NCBI GenBank assembly: GCA_947396885.1
Contig: OX377201.1
Location: 68,732,983-68,796,982 of the forward strand
Direction of reading: 5' to 3'
Source: Heligmosomoides polygyrus polygyrus
Lineage: Eukaryota; Nematoda; Chromadorea; Rhabditida; Heligmosomidae
Length of the DNA stretch: 64,000 nt
Numbering within the stretch: the first letter of the stretch is position 1; every line of letters starts with the position of its first letter. The notes beneath the pieces are model-generated. The model was not told where the DNA came from. It worked only from the letters and a program-made list of their open reading frames with translations, and did no database searches. Below are positions 43,085 through 53,170 of this stretch, piece by piece. A program made the position numbers and the translations under genes.

Positions 43085-43175
43085 CTCCACTATGTCACAG
43101 TGGAAAAATATGTTTCTTTTTAGAGCTCTTGAATCCAAGGAGCTAGTGCCCTTAAAGTTTACTATAGGATCGCGC
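43085..43175. repeat. Fragment of the 8158-type foldback arm
   Basis: Contains agagctcttgaatccaagga and gctagtgcccttaaag, matching the arm tract agctcttgaaccaaagagct at 8255 with substitutions. Confidence 0.45.
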
Positions 43176-43515
43176 CGTCTGAGCATGCACACGCGCTGTG
43201 TCCCACTTAATTCGACACTGTTTCATAAGAGAAAGTTTAGTGTACGATTTTCGTGCCTTTTGTGTTCGGTTCATTCCTTGTTTGGTACTCGTCACATTCC
43301 CAATGTCTTGCGCACCCCTTCTACTTTTTGTCGTAGCTACTTAGTAGTTGGACCTCCTCTCATTCTTTTCGCAATGGGGCCCTTGACTACACGGTCACAA
43401 GAGTGTGTCCACTATCTCCAGGTCCGACTATCATTGAATCGCCATGATCGACTCTCAATAAACCTCGGCATTGTGAATTGCTGTTGTGCGTGTTGAGCTC
43501 TACACGAGGTTGGTA

Positions 43516-43563
43516 GACGGATTTATTTACTGGCCAACGTTTCGGCGAGACCGCCTTCTTCAG
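43516..43563 (-). ncRNA. Hammerhead-like motif, PLE-1
   Basis: On the minus strand: CTGAAGA, an extra A, a 4-bp stem GGCG/CGCC with loop GTCT, then GAAACG and, 18 bases on, CGTC. This matches the hammerhead core CUGANGA...GAAA with a potential GUC cleavage site closing a 3-bp stem III (ACG/CGU). The extra A and the lack of an obvious stem I are departures from the consensus. Confidence 0.45.
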
Positions 43564-43752
43564 AGCCTGAAAGGGACCGAATCAATAAGAAGTTATCCCA
43601 CCAAATCTCTCCTCAACCCTACTAAGTTCAGTGCCACATTTAGTAGATGGGACGAGAGAGAGTTCGAGTGCCGTACCTGACCGTAGTCCACCGAGGGACC
43701 AATGGAAGCAGCGCAGGACAGACAAGGGGTGTGGGACAGCAACTACCCCAGT

Positions 43753-44163
43753 TCAAAATGCGAGTCTGAGGTAGGGCTTGAGTTCTCGCGTTATATATAG
43801 GCACTCCCCCTTCCGGTTGACCTTGGGGTCTCTGGGATATATCCAGAATGCCTCAAGGGCTTTGCGCGCGGATGTTTGAACCTCGTGCCCCAGAATCTCC
43901 ACCTTGACCTCAAAATCCTCCCCTTCATGGCAATGAAGCCTATGATAGCCTAGAGCAGTCGAGGCTCTGAGCTTTTCCTTCCCGTCGAGATGTTCCTTGA
44001 TCCTCACATGAAGAGGACGTCCAGTGTCCCCGATGTATTGTGCTCCGCAGGATTGGCATGAAATCAGATAGACCACACCAGATACGGTGCAGTCACCTTC
44101 CTTACCACTTGGGCAGACCACACAATTAGGCGTGCCGCAGAAACGATCATAAAGGCGGTTCAT
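43753..44163 (-). pseudogene. PLE-1: GIY-YIG endonuclease fragment
   Basis: The 136-codon frame begins MNRLYDRFCGTPNCVVC, then GKEGDC (the cysteine cluster typical of PLEs), VVYLISCQSCGAQYIGDTGR (GIY...YIG core), VRIKEHLDGK (conserved Arg and Glu-His) and a C-terminal ARKALEAFWIYPRDPKVNRK. This is the endonuclease at the C-terminus of Penelope-like retroelements; the reverse transcriptase part is missing. The frame itself is undamaged. It lies downstream of PLE-2 on the same strand, so the two form a head-to-tail pair. Confidence 0.85.
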
Positions 44164-44226
44164 TGAATCTCGGCCTCGGTGTTTGTTGTTTGTTGATACT
44201 GATTAGCCACTCGAGATTAGGAAATC

Positions 44227-44268
44227 CGTTTATTGGCCGACGTTTCGGCAAAGTCGCCTTCTTCAAGG
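44227..44268 (-). ncRNA. Hammerhead-like motif, PLE-2 (degraded)
   Basis: Minus strand: TTGAAGA (C3 changed to T), stem GGC/GCC, GAAACG. The expected UH cleavage step after the loop is replaced by CGGATT. Probably inactive. Confidence 0.4.
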
Positions 44269-44540
44269 GCCTAAATGAGACAGAACATTCACAAAGTTGA
44301 ACGACCAAATCCCTCGATAAAGCCTTACATGAAAGTTGATGAAGTACTACTCAGCAAACCAAAGAGATCAGTGTAAAGAACCCACCTTATGTAGATCCAC
44401 AGAAGTGGATGGTTGTGAGACCACAAGCTAGGCAGTCGGTATTTAAGTCGTGCCTGTGTTTTGGAGGTATTGGTTTATATAGGGCAGTGACTACCCTCGC
44501 ACTGACCTAGGTCAGACCTAGGTCAGACCGTGGCCCAAGC

Positions 44541-46653
44541 CTAGGTCAGCCCACAGAGTCCCAAAAACGAGGAAAGTTCGCTGGTGATAGCGAGACATTC
44601 TTTTTTCCGGTTAATTTTTGGGTTTTTAGAATGGATCCAAAAGGCCTTCAGTGTCTTACGCGCAGTAATGTCGGATTCCAGACCCAGAATTTTGACCGAA
44701 ATTTCGAAGTCTTCCCCTGCATGCCTTTCAACCCGATGGGTGCCCAGTGGGGTGGAAAGCCGCGACTTTTTTTTTGCCCTGCAAGTGTTCCTTGGTTCGA
44801 ATGTAGAGCTGTCGCGCCGTCTCTCCAACGTATTGGTCGCCACAGGCGCAGCACGAGATTAAGTAGATGGTCCCACTCTTGCTGCAGTCACCCGATTTCC
44901 CCCAAGGGCAGACTACACAGTTAGGGGTCATGCACTCTTGGTCGTATATGCGGTTCCTGACAAACTGCTTCCTCAAAGTGCCAGGTGGTATTTCTACCAG
45001 CAAGACCAGCTTGTCTAGGTCACATCTCCTCAGGCAAAGCCTTACGGCTTTGCTAACCTCATCGGAGAGGAATAGCATACAGAATGCTATTTTGTTATCC
45101 CTAGAGCCTCTGGAGACTCCTGAACGGGTGATATTACCGCTGTGTCCCCTCGCGAAAGGACCTAGAGGGGTATACCCATTCGATACAGCTATATCGCGCG
45201 CCTTATTGATGGAGTATTGTCTTTCCTGGCACCCGTGCAGACCTCTTTTGCTGTTCGAAACATGTTACGGACTACCGCCCGTTTAGTCTGAATGGGCTGT
45301 GAGGAACAGTAATGAATTAGAATGTTCCTGTTGGAAGGCTTGGGATACCACCTTGTTCTATAGGATCCATTAGCAATGGAGACCTCGAGATTTAGGAACG
45401 AGAGCCAATTATTTTTAGGCTTTTCCCTGGTGAGCCTTATGTTTCGAGACTGATTGTTCAACAGCTCGAAACACTTATCCATTTCCTATTGTGTGGAGCA
45501 AACCACAAAACAGTCGTCGATATACCTGCAGTATAGCATAGGTAATCGACTCAGGATGGGGCTCTCAATTTTAGCCATAAAGGCAATGGCAAGAACAGGT
45601 GCCAATCGCTGTCCCATGGCTAGTCCCCTAGTCTGCCTGTAGTAATTTCCCGACCACTTAAAAATGGTGCAGCTGAGACGCTCTTTAAGAAGTGTCATAA
45701 AAGCAGGAATGGAAAGACCATGCAAGCAAAGGCTTTGTTGGTGTTGGGTCAAGAGTTCGAAGATAGCTTGCATGGCGGAGTCATTTGAAACGTTGGTGTA
45801 CAAAGCTTCAACGTCGAATGACTCAAATGCGCAGCTCTTACTAAGCGTAGCATTACGGAGGTGGTCCAAGAACATATGAGTGTTGCTAAGATGAGCAGGG
45901 ATATATTTAAGGAGTTGAACCAGAATTAGATTTAAAAACCAAGAAATCCTAACGGTGGGTCCCCCTACGCAGCTTATAATAGGCGGACCTTAAAATTGGA
46001 AGGCTCGGATGATGACAAATCGTCGCTAGAGAGTATATGAGTTTTATGAGGAGATATAGAACCGGGCAGGAAGGCGTGTCACTTTTTAGGCGGGATATAA
46101 TAGAAGATGGTAAGTTAGCATTCTTAGCTGTGGAAACCCAGATATTGTTTAGTTTGCGGCATTGAGCCGAAAACTCTTTGAGAGAGGAAGGTTGGTATAG
46201 GGAGGCATCGCGTAGGTGCATTTCAGTTATAGCCCTGTCCAACCGTTGTGGCATCACCACAAATTCGCCCCCTTTGTCACTTACAGACAGTCGTATTGTG
46301 TTAGACCGAATGAGATCCCGTATTTCACGGATTCCGCGGTTTTGGCTAGGCGTAAGGTTGGACAAGAACCGTGTTTTATTGTAATGGCGAAGAATGTTAA
46401 ATATGCCCATTGAGAATAGCCGGAACTTAACGTCGACGCAGCTGTCTGGTTCCTGCTGCCTGTAGGTGGTGTGCGGAAAGGGAGGTGCGACTGCGTCCAC
46501 TATCTCTTCGAAGACGGCGATAAACGGGGCGTCACAACTAGAAGAAATACGAGGAGTAAAGAACAGACGGAGTAGAGAAGGCTCCTCGTGTTGAGTTGTT
46601 TTCGCGCGAACGGCTGTTATGGAGCTGTTTTGTTCCGACTTTCCTAACAGCAC
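44541..46653 (-). pseudogene. PLE-2: Penelope-like RT plus GIY-YIG endonuclease
   Basis: Broken into frames 46653-45949, 45875-45486, 45482-45189, 45078-44728 and 44843-44541. In order: N-terminal RT region with DKGGEFVVMPQRLDRA; motif A FDVEALYTNV; motif B RGLAMGQRLAP; motif C YCRYIDDCFVV; thumb RTRWYPKPSNRNILIHY; endonuclease with CVVCPWGKSGDC, IYLISC, QYVGET and RTKEHLQGK. A single stop separates the second and third frames; the others are separated by frameshifts. The order RT then GIY-YIG is diagnostic of Penelope-like elements, which prime at nicked DNA. Near full-length but dead. Confidence 0.85.
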
Positions 46654-46917
46654 TCATACCAATATCGTCGTCGTCGACGATCCTAACCCCGTCATGTTAT
46701 CGTCCCGTCCGTTACAGGGTGCAGAGGCGACCTCACTGCAGAGAGAGTGCTCCTCTCTTGCTCACGAGAGCCCCATCTCGGCTCCTTTCTCCTCTCCCCG
46801 TGCTCCTTCCCCTTCTACCTTCTCCCCCTCACTATAGCCGCTGCTAGGCTACCGCTCTCCTATATATCTATCGTACCACTTATCATATTGCCTGCGGTAA
46901 TAAACGTAGTATACCAG

Positions 46918-47021
46918 TCCCATTCTAGTTCGCGCATGACGTTTTCGAGGGTGGCGCTGAAGAGCTTCGGGGATATGGTATCCCCTTGCCGAACCCTTCT
47001 CTTCACGTCGATGATGACGTC
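46918..47021 (-). pseudogene. RTE reverse transcriptase, downstream piece
   Basis: Encodes DVKRRVRQGDTISPKLFSAT then LENVMRELEWD: RT motif B of RTE elements. It continues the frame that breaks off at 48319; the two halves are separated by PLE-3. After LEWD the homology stops, so motif C and the rest of the element are gone. Confidence 0.85.
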
Positions 47022-47111
47022 AAATATTGCATATGTGACTGTCCTTGAATCTTGGCATGTCTTAGAACAGTATGGCAGGTAGTCGTCGAGCTGTCGTGCC
47101 AAGATTGATAT

Positions 47112-47155
47112 CGAACGGTTATTCGGCTTACGTTTCGGCGTAACCGCCTCACAAG
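47112..47155 (-). repeat. Inverted copy of the PLE-3 terminal motif
   Basis: Minus strand gaggcggttacgccgaaacg then taagccgaata, matching 48270-48300 but in opposite orientation and lacking the CTGAAGA box. Confidence 0.75.
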
Positions 47156-48262
47156 GGAGAAGCCAACAAGTCACTGGTTGCCGTTCCTCAACGTGGAAAT
47201 TCGTCTCTCTAGGAACACCTTCCAAACTAGGTGGTACCGGAAGCCCAGCAACAAGAACATCATTGTGCATTATCGTTCCGCACACCCATATAGTACTAAG
47301 AGGTCCATTGTCCGGAATATGTTCCAAACAGCTGCTCTGGTGTCCTCGAATAGCGAGTTCAAGTCCTCATCTAGGGAAATCGCATCTCGCATTGCCTTAT
47401 CCAACGGGTATGTTGCGTACAACATGCCCAAAGGCCGTCAACCACGGGCACCAGCACGCATACACAGGGTACAATTGCGTGGTCAAATCGCCTTCACGGT
47501 ACCTTTTATCTCGGACGCTCTCAGTGCTCAAGTACGGGAATGCGTTCGTAAGGCTGACCTGGGTGACATCGTTAGGGTCGTTGAGGTGCCTCCGACTAAT
47601 CTCAAGTCGCAACTGGTGAGGAACCGTCTTTATGACTGCGCTTGTGAAACGCCCTCCTGTGTGGTCTGCGCATTCGGCAGGGAAGGCGATTGTAGGGTTT
47701 CAGGAACAGTATACCTCATTACTTGCATTGAATGCAAGGAGGAATACGTTGGCGAGAAGAGCAGACCACTTTGGGTAAGGGCGAAGGAGCATGTGGACGG
47801 GCTCAACAGGTGCAAAATCGGCTCATCCTTGGGGAACACAGGCTGAGATAGTGGCGCAGTGGTTGGAGTGGCGGTGACGATCCTGGCTCGCGAGGTCGAC
47901 ATCGCAGCGCGCAAGGCCTTGGAGGCGCTGTGGGTTGCGTTCAAGAACCCCTCAATCAATAGGAAGAAGGAACGGGTGGCCATAACCCAGGAGTTGGCTC
48001 CATTTGCCGACCTCTGTGGGCTTGACACCGGGGGGCGCCTCTCGGAAGGTCGCTGAGGGGCTGACCCCAAGGGAGGACCTCATTCACCCACATTTATCTC
48101 CATCTGAAGGGTGACTCCACAGCCTTCGGCTGTTTACATAAGGCCAGTTGGGCTGTCCTCCTCGCCGTTCGTCTCTTTCTCCCTTTAGCTTTTGAGATGG
48201 CTGAAACTTGAATGGACTCTTGGACGGGTAATTTCTCTAACTCCTCTTGTCTTTTCCAGGCT

Positions 48263-48309
48263 CTGAAGAAGGCGGTTACGCCGAAACGTAAGCCGAATAA
48301 ACGTTCGAC
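48263..48309 (+). ncRNA. Hammerhead-like motif, PLE-3
   Basis: CTGAAGA (48263-48269), extra A, stem GGCG/CGCC with loop GTTA, GAAAC (48283-48287), G, then after 13 bases CGTT. Core positions match CUGANGA/GAAA; stem III would be 3 bp and the cleavage triplet GUU. It ends at the element terminus. Confidence 0.45.
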
Positions 48310-48318
48310 GATGACGTC

Positions 48319-50210
48319 GTTGTAGAATGGAGAGATCTTGGTCGTGAATCCACTGTACAGCTCTAAAGGACTCTGATGTACTGAGAGAAACACCCTGAGT
48401 GAGCAGGGCGTCGATGGCCGCTTCAGTTTCGGCGAAGTCGAATGCCTTCTTCAGGTCGATGAACGTAGGGCACAGCGGCAGCTTGTACTCTCGCGACACT
48501 TCGCTGAGCTTCGTAATGGTGTGTGTGGACGATTGTGCTGAATCCTCTCCGAAATCCTGCTTGTTCGCGTGGCTGTCCTTCGTCTAGCGTTCTGCTGATC
48601 CTATTCAGGATGACTCGAGTGAACAGCTTGTAGACTACGGACAGCAAGCAGACCGGGCGATAGTTGCCAATGTCGTGCAAGTCTCCCTTCTTGTACAGCA
48701 AGACGGTTTGCTGGTCTTCCACTGAGATGGAACCTTGCCCTCCGACAGGTAGCGTATCAAGAGCCGCGCCAGGGTGTTGATGAGCGCTGGCGGGAGGTTC
48801 TTCAGGTGTTCGGGTCTGATCCTGTCAGGACCGGGTGCTGTACGCTTCTTTACCGACGAGATGGAGTGTCGGATCTCGGAAGGGGGAACAGAGGGGACGA
48901 CGTATCCATCCTGCGGAAGATGGCGTGGAGGCAGGTGGACGTGGCTATCGAAGAGATCGGAGTAGAAGTCGTGGATGACCTTCTCCATGGTCCTTTTGGA
49001 AGAGGTGACGGTTCCGTCAGGACGTCGGAGAGCAGTCATCTTGGTCTTGAAGTTGGCGAAGTTCTGGCGGGCATTGCGGATGCTCAACCCTGCCTCTGCT
49101 GCTTCAGCCAACACCTCCGTCCTTCTCTCCTTGAGATCTTCCTTTATCGCCGCTCTGCATAGCTTCGCAAGCTCGGACCTCAGTTGGTAGTTGCCTGACT
49201 CTCGTGCTGCTCCACGCTGGCGTATAAGCTCGAGAGTTTCCGGAGACAGGCGTCTCTTGGTGGTCTTCAAGCTCTCGGCCACCTTAGCACTATCGTGGAG
49301 ATGGTGCACGAAGCGATCGTATTCCTCATCGACGTTGTCCATGACGACATCTTCCCAAAGGCCGACAAGAGAGGTGTAGAGATCCCAGTTGATGGTCGTT
49401 ATGGGATTCCTTTTCTTGAACTTCGCGGCCTTCTCTCCTTGACGCGAAAAGCGAAACCTCGCGCGAAGGAGGCGGTGGTCCGATCCCATGTAAACTTGGG
49501 GACAACGGAGACGTCGGTCAGGCAATACTTGCGATTGAAGATGATGTGGTCGACCTCGTTGAGGAACTGGCCACCGGGGGATTCCCAGGTCCATCGTAGG
49601 GAGGGAGGGTTTTGGAACTGTGAGTTTCCATGGATGGTCTTGGCTTGACATGATAAACTCAGACAGCCTTTCACCTTGCTCGTTCCACTCCAAACCGTGG
49701 GTTCCGATGTGAAGTTCTTCCGGCGACCTTCGTGGCCCGATCTTGGCGTTGAAGTCGCCGACGATCACCTTGTAGAAGGAGTTATCTTCCTTATAGAACT
49801 TCTCCAGCTCCACGTAGAAGGCTTCGACTTCTTCGTCGTCGTAGTCGGATGTTGGGGCATACACGACGAACACAGTCAAAGCTGGCACGGAGCCACATCG
49901 CTTCAGTCGCAGACGTCCGATTCGGCTTGTCAAAGATTCGTAGCAATCGATGTTCATGGCCAAGTGCGTGTTGACGAGGACACCAACACCGCCTACTCCC
50001 CAGTAGGAACAGTTCTCCGGAGAAGTACTGTTCCTCTGAACTGCCGTCGCATGTTCTGAGGAACAGCACTTCTCCGGAGTCGTAGGCGGCGTGTAGGGGA
50101 TGGTGTATTCTCGTCTCGGTCGTCCTACTTGATCTTCCTGGCTTGCATCATCAGGTCCTCGACGGATTTTTGGGCGTGCGGGCGTTGAAAGTACAGATCG
50201 TTATCCTAGT
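48319..50210 (-). pseudogene. RTE-type LINE: endonuclease and 5' half of RT
   Basis: Read from 50210 downward: ITICTFNART (endonuclease motif I), a frameshift, CSSEHATAVQRNSTSPENCS, then the main frame 49963-48635 with FVVYAPTSDYDDEE, VGDFNAKIGPRRSPEELHIG (Asp-Asn of the endonuclease), GSDHRLLRARF (Ser-Asp-His), the linker ETLELIRQRGAARESGNYQL, and [20 protein letters not shown] at the start of RT. After a frameshift near 48720: [20 protein letters not shown]. After another: [11 protein letters not shown] (RT motif A) and FTTKISPFYNDVI, where PLE-3 interrupts. Two compensating frameshifts scramble the endonuclease between about 49500 and 49660. RTE elements are APE-type LINEs; this copy is dead. 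Confidence 0.9.
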
Positions 50211-50420
50211 CCTTCTCGATTGGCGCAGCCTGGTTAAGCCCTGAAATTTTAGCAGCCTCTACGTACTCTTCCTTCCTATCGCTGCAGAAATGGGGGTCTT
50301 TCGGAGTCAGGGCTTTGTCGTACGGGCAAAGAACTCTGGGCAGCCAGCCAGACTGCCCGAAGGGATGGTGCGAGACTTTTAAGGTGGCCCCGAATCGCCT
50401 TACATGCACTCCCACACTAC
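50211..50420 (-). other. Probable RTE 5' leader
   Basis: Open for 69 codons on the minus strand directly upstream of the endonuclease (WLPRVLCPYDKALTPKDPHF; ISGLNQAAPIEKD). Reads like an RTE leader sequence rather than an independent gene. Inference from position. Confidence 0.4.
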
Positions 50421-50629
50421 CCAGTGCAAGCTTTTGGCCGGGCCAACACAGTTACAATCCGCGCAGGCGCGAACCCATCTACTACACCGTGCATGAACAT
50501 GGGCTCCCACACACGAGGAACGAGTCGATCCGACACAGCAGGAGCAAGGAGTTCATCCCCTGGATCCCACCTGCGTCTGTGGGCAGTACACGGTCGCATT
50601 TGGTTCGCGTTTCATTCCCCTAAATAATT

Positions 50630-51085
50630 TCACCTAAGCGTCCAATCCATTACCAATACATGCGAGCTGAAGTGCGCTTCGGAAAGTTGGATAACTCTCT
50701 TGAAGACTTTCTGCAGAGGGCTAGCGGAGGATGGGACCCTAGCCAGGATCGCTTCGGCGCACCGATCTCTCATCTGCTCTCGAACTCCTTTCGTTCCCAG
50801 ACGAGAGAGCGATCCGTATCGAATTTGTTGCCGAATAATTTCTGCTAATGAGGGTGCGGTCTCGGAGTCGGTCGGGAGCGGCAAGGCTGGGACACGGGGG
50901 CGGTGGGCGAGGCGGGAGAGCGGTCGGCCAGGCGCAGCCACACCGCTCGCTGCTACAGTTGTTATGGTCGACTGCCTGCTGTCGGCCGTCGTTCGAACTC
51001 TCAGGTTCGCTCTCGCTTCACCGTCTTCTCGTCGCGACCATCCGCCGCCAGTCGTCGCCTCCCGAGTAGGCCCGATGGCTTCCAA
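50630..51085 (-). CDS. Unrecognised 151-codon ORF upstream of RTE
   Basis: Open reading frame in a GC-richer patch. The C-terminal half reads AEIIRQQIRYGSLSRLGTKG, then VREQMRDRCAEAILARVPSS, which is protein-like; the N-terminal half is Arg/Ala/Thr low-complexity. The opposite strand is also open (50700-51125, 50903-51232), so one of these is a shadow. No domain recognised. Could be a host exon or part of the RTE 5' region. Confidence 0.25.
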   Translation of the reverse strand: MEAIGPTREATTGGGWSRREDGEARANLRVRTTADSRQSTITTVAASGVAAPGRPLSRLAHRPRVPALPLPTDSETAPSLAEIIRQQIRYGSLSRLGTKGVREQMRDRCAEAILARVPSSASPLQKVFKRVIQLSEAHFSSHVLVMDWTLR

Positions 51086-51685
51086 ATCGATTTCGATTCC
51101 GAATTCCTTTTCCGATCAGCGCTGACTCACATCGTCATTCGCTGCTTATGGCCAGCGGCTGCGGCTTCCGCGCCTGCTTTCAACAGCTCTTCAGGTCCTA
51201 CTACCTTAAGTCCTTCCCTGGTTCCAATTTAGGCGGTAGTTATGCATTTATGCGAACGCTTTTCAACGATTTCACAGTGGCTTGGCACTTATCGAGCGAA
51301 CCTGCTGCGCCTGCAGATGCTTCCCCGTGATTTTGTTTGTATCTGCGAGAAAAACGATTGCGAGGCGAGATAAGAGCGTCGAGATCTTAACGCCTGTTGC
51401 CGCAAGATCTTCACAACATGGTGATTTACTCACCACGTGAGGCAGGCTTCATGTTGGCTTCGCCTAGATCCGCCTAAAGGTTTTATCGGCTGCTAGAACT
51501 GGGTGGTCCTTTCTGAATTCTGGGCGAGTAACTCGTTTGTGAGTTGGGCGGGGAATATTGGAAGTAGCTACTTATAGAGTTCTATTTCACCGGAACTTTC
51601 GTCCCGATATCACGGATGAGTGCAGATAGGTTTGTAGTTGCTGGAAAGGAATAGTTGATGTTCTGTTTGATCTAGCCACGCTGGT

Positions 51686-51750
51686 GATGCATGGCGCAGC
51701 ATCGCTGCCTGGGAAGCAGAAGGTGCGGGTTCGAGTCCTGCCTGACGCAA
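51686..51750 (+). repeat. tRNA-like fragment
   Basis: Box A atggcgcagcatcgctgcc, an anticodon-like hairpin CTGC-CTGGGAA-GCAG (U33, anticodon GGG, Pro-type), and a T-arm gcggg-ttcgagt-cctgc with a 5-bp stem. The 3' acceptor strand ctgacgc has no matching 5' strand, so the cloverleaf is not complete. tRNA-derived repeat or pseudogene; a similar 3' half lies at 4812. Confidence 0.5.
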
Positions 51751-52764
51751 AACTTTTGACCGCAACTTAACATCCTAGCTATTTCATTAGGACCTGCACT
51801 GTAATACGCATACGTATGGTCAGTTGATTTCTTCTTACCATTAGCGGTCGTCCCTTTCGCATATGCTGGGGTGAGTCGTTTTCTTACAATAAGATTAGCC
51901 GGAGCGGAACGACTCTACCATCGATCTCATATCCACAAGTATGCTCAGCACAGCTGATCATATTGGGATAACTCCTTCCTTAGCTGGTTGCTGACTAAAG
52001 AGCGCGATCGTCCTGGAGAAAATGTGAGCAGATCCCATCAAAGCTCTTCTTGTGCTGTCGCTAGCGTGAGATACCGCGGGCAAAGGCTCTTGTCAGCGGT
52101 TTCTCATGCAGTTGATCTGATTCTGTCAACGTCCACGCAGTCTCAGAGTAGCTGTTTTTAGGCGCCTTTCAGCACTGCTAATCACGACAAGATCCGTAAA
52201 GGATACACATGCGTTGATGTAGGGTAGGGAAGCATCGGAGTAGGAAAGAATTAGGAAATTGGAGAGGGTAAAGGGGAAGCGAGACTGCCGCGAAATGACG
52301 AGAACAGGGATTTGAACGGTTACTCTATCCGATGGTGCTTGGAAAATGAAGATTACACATTTCAGACCACGACGGACGTTCGAGAACGGCAACGGACCAA
52401 CTTCCAACACCACGTGAGTCCTTAACAAATTGCTTTGCCGAACAGCTGACTCCTCCCTGACGTCCAGACTTCTTTCTTTTCTCTTCTTCCTTTTGCTAGC
52501 ATGGGCTCATGTCATCCATGGCATGGAAAGTTGATGGAAAGAGGGTCGTTTGATCGAGAAGCTGAACACCCCAGTCACAGCGCCGTTCGTCTCTCAATGA
52601 GGCCCGGTTTCAACGAACAGAGAGAGGGGTTCCTACCCAATCATGTCCGATTTTTGCACCGAAACCGGATTGTGTTCCGTCTTTCTCTGAGTTTCGTGTT
52701 TTTGCACACAGAAACATCTGCCTGTTGTATTAGGTTGTATGGAAAGGGCATTGTTATACTTTCA
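51751..52764. other. No confident gene; possible exon at 52366-52411
   Basis: Plus-strand acacatttcag at 52355-52365 is followed by 46 open bases and a donor ccac|gtgagt. One frame reads PRRTFENGNGPTSNTT; another upstream frame is also open to the same donor. Weak. Open frames at 52126-52428 (-) and 52501-52878 (+) have no recognisable domain. Confidence 0.3.
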
Positions 52765-53170
52765 CGACTTCAGAAGTCGAAAAAGAAATCGCCCAAACTT
52801 CGCCAAAGGAGGATTATTTGGGATGCTGATCACAAATCTAACATCCGGTTTGGAAATTTCGGACGATTACGGAAGTAGGGGTGGCCAGAATTGCCAATAT
52901 CACCATGACCTGTGTCATCCGCCCCTGTCGTAACCCACCTTACTAAGGCGTAATACGCGGAGCGGATGTCAGATGCGTGATTTGCATCTCAGATAACCCC
53001 TACAGCCAAAGTTTTGGCCAAATAACGATCATGACTTTAGTCACCCGCACCTACCCTAGTCGGACAGAAAATTTCAAAAACGGTTGCCAGATTCGTGGTC
53101 AGCATCCCAAATAACCCTCCCCCTAAGGGTGAGATTTGGACGAAAAATTTTTTCGACCTCTCCTCGACCT
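52765..53170. repeat. Satellite-like dispersed repeat
   Basis: Several copies in alternating orientation of the unit seen at 8640-9210: ttgggatgctgatcacaaat, cggatgtcagatgcgtgatt, cagcatcccaaataaccctc. No coding content credited. Confidence 0.55.

Larger units (their letters stand above)
47022..48309 (+). mobile_element. PLE-3 insertion inside the RTE
   Basis: A 5'-truncated Penelope-like element of 1,288 bp. Frame 47178-47846 has the RT thumb (PFLNVEIRLS, TRWYRKPSNKNIIVHY) and the endonuclease (CVVCAFGREGDC, VYLITC, EYVGEKSRPLWVRAKEH). After a frameshift, 47859-48056 carries ARKALEALWVAFKNPSINRK. A hammerhead-like motif follows at 48263-48305. An inverted copy of that motif lies at 47112-47155 at the left end. 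Flanks repeat gatgacgtc (47013-47021 and 48310-48318); extended by four bases each the match is 12 of 13. Opposite orientation to the RTE it interrupts. Confidence 0.85.

Noticed and set aside
44505..44560. Short cctaggtcaga repeats as a regulatory array
   Set aside because: Only three imperfect 11-base copies within the 3' region of a dead PLE; likely local slippage.
51686..51750. Functional tRNA-Pro(GGG)
   Set aside because: The T-arm and anticodon hairpin look right, but the 5' acceptor strand does not pair with the 3' strand and the D-arm is short; kept only as a tRNA-like repeat.
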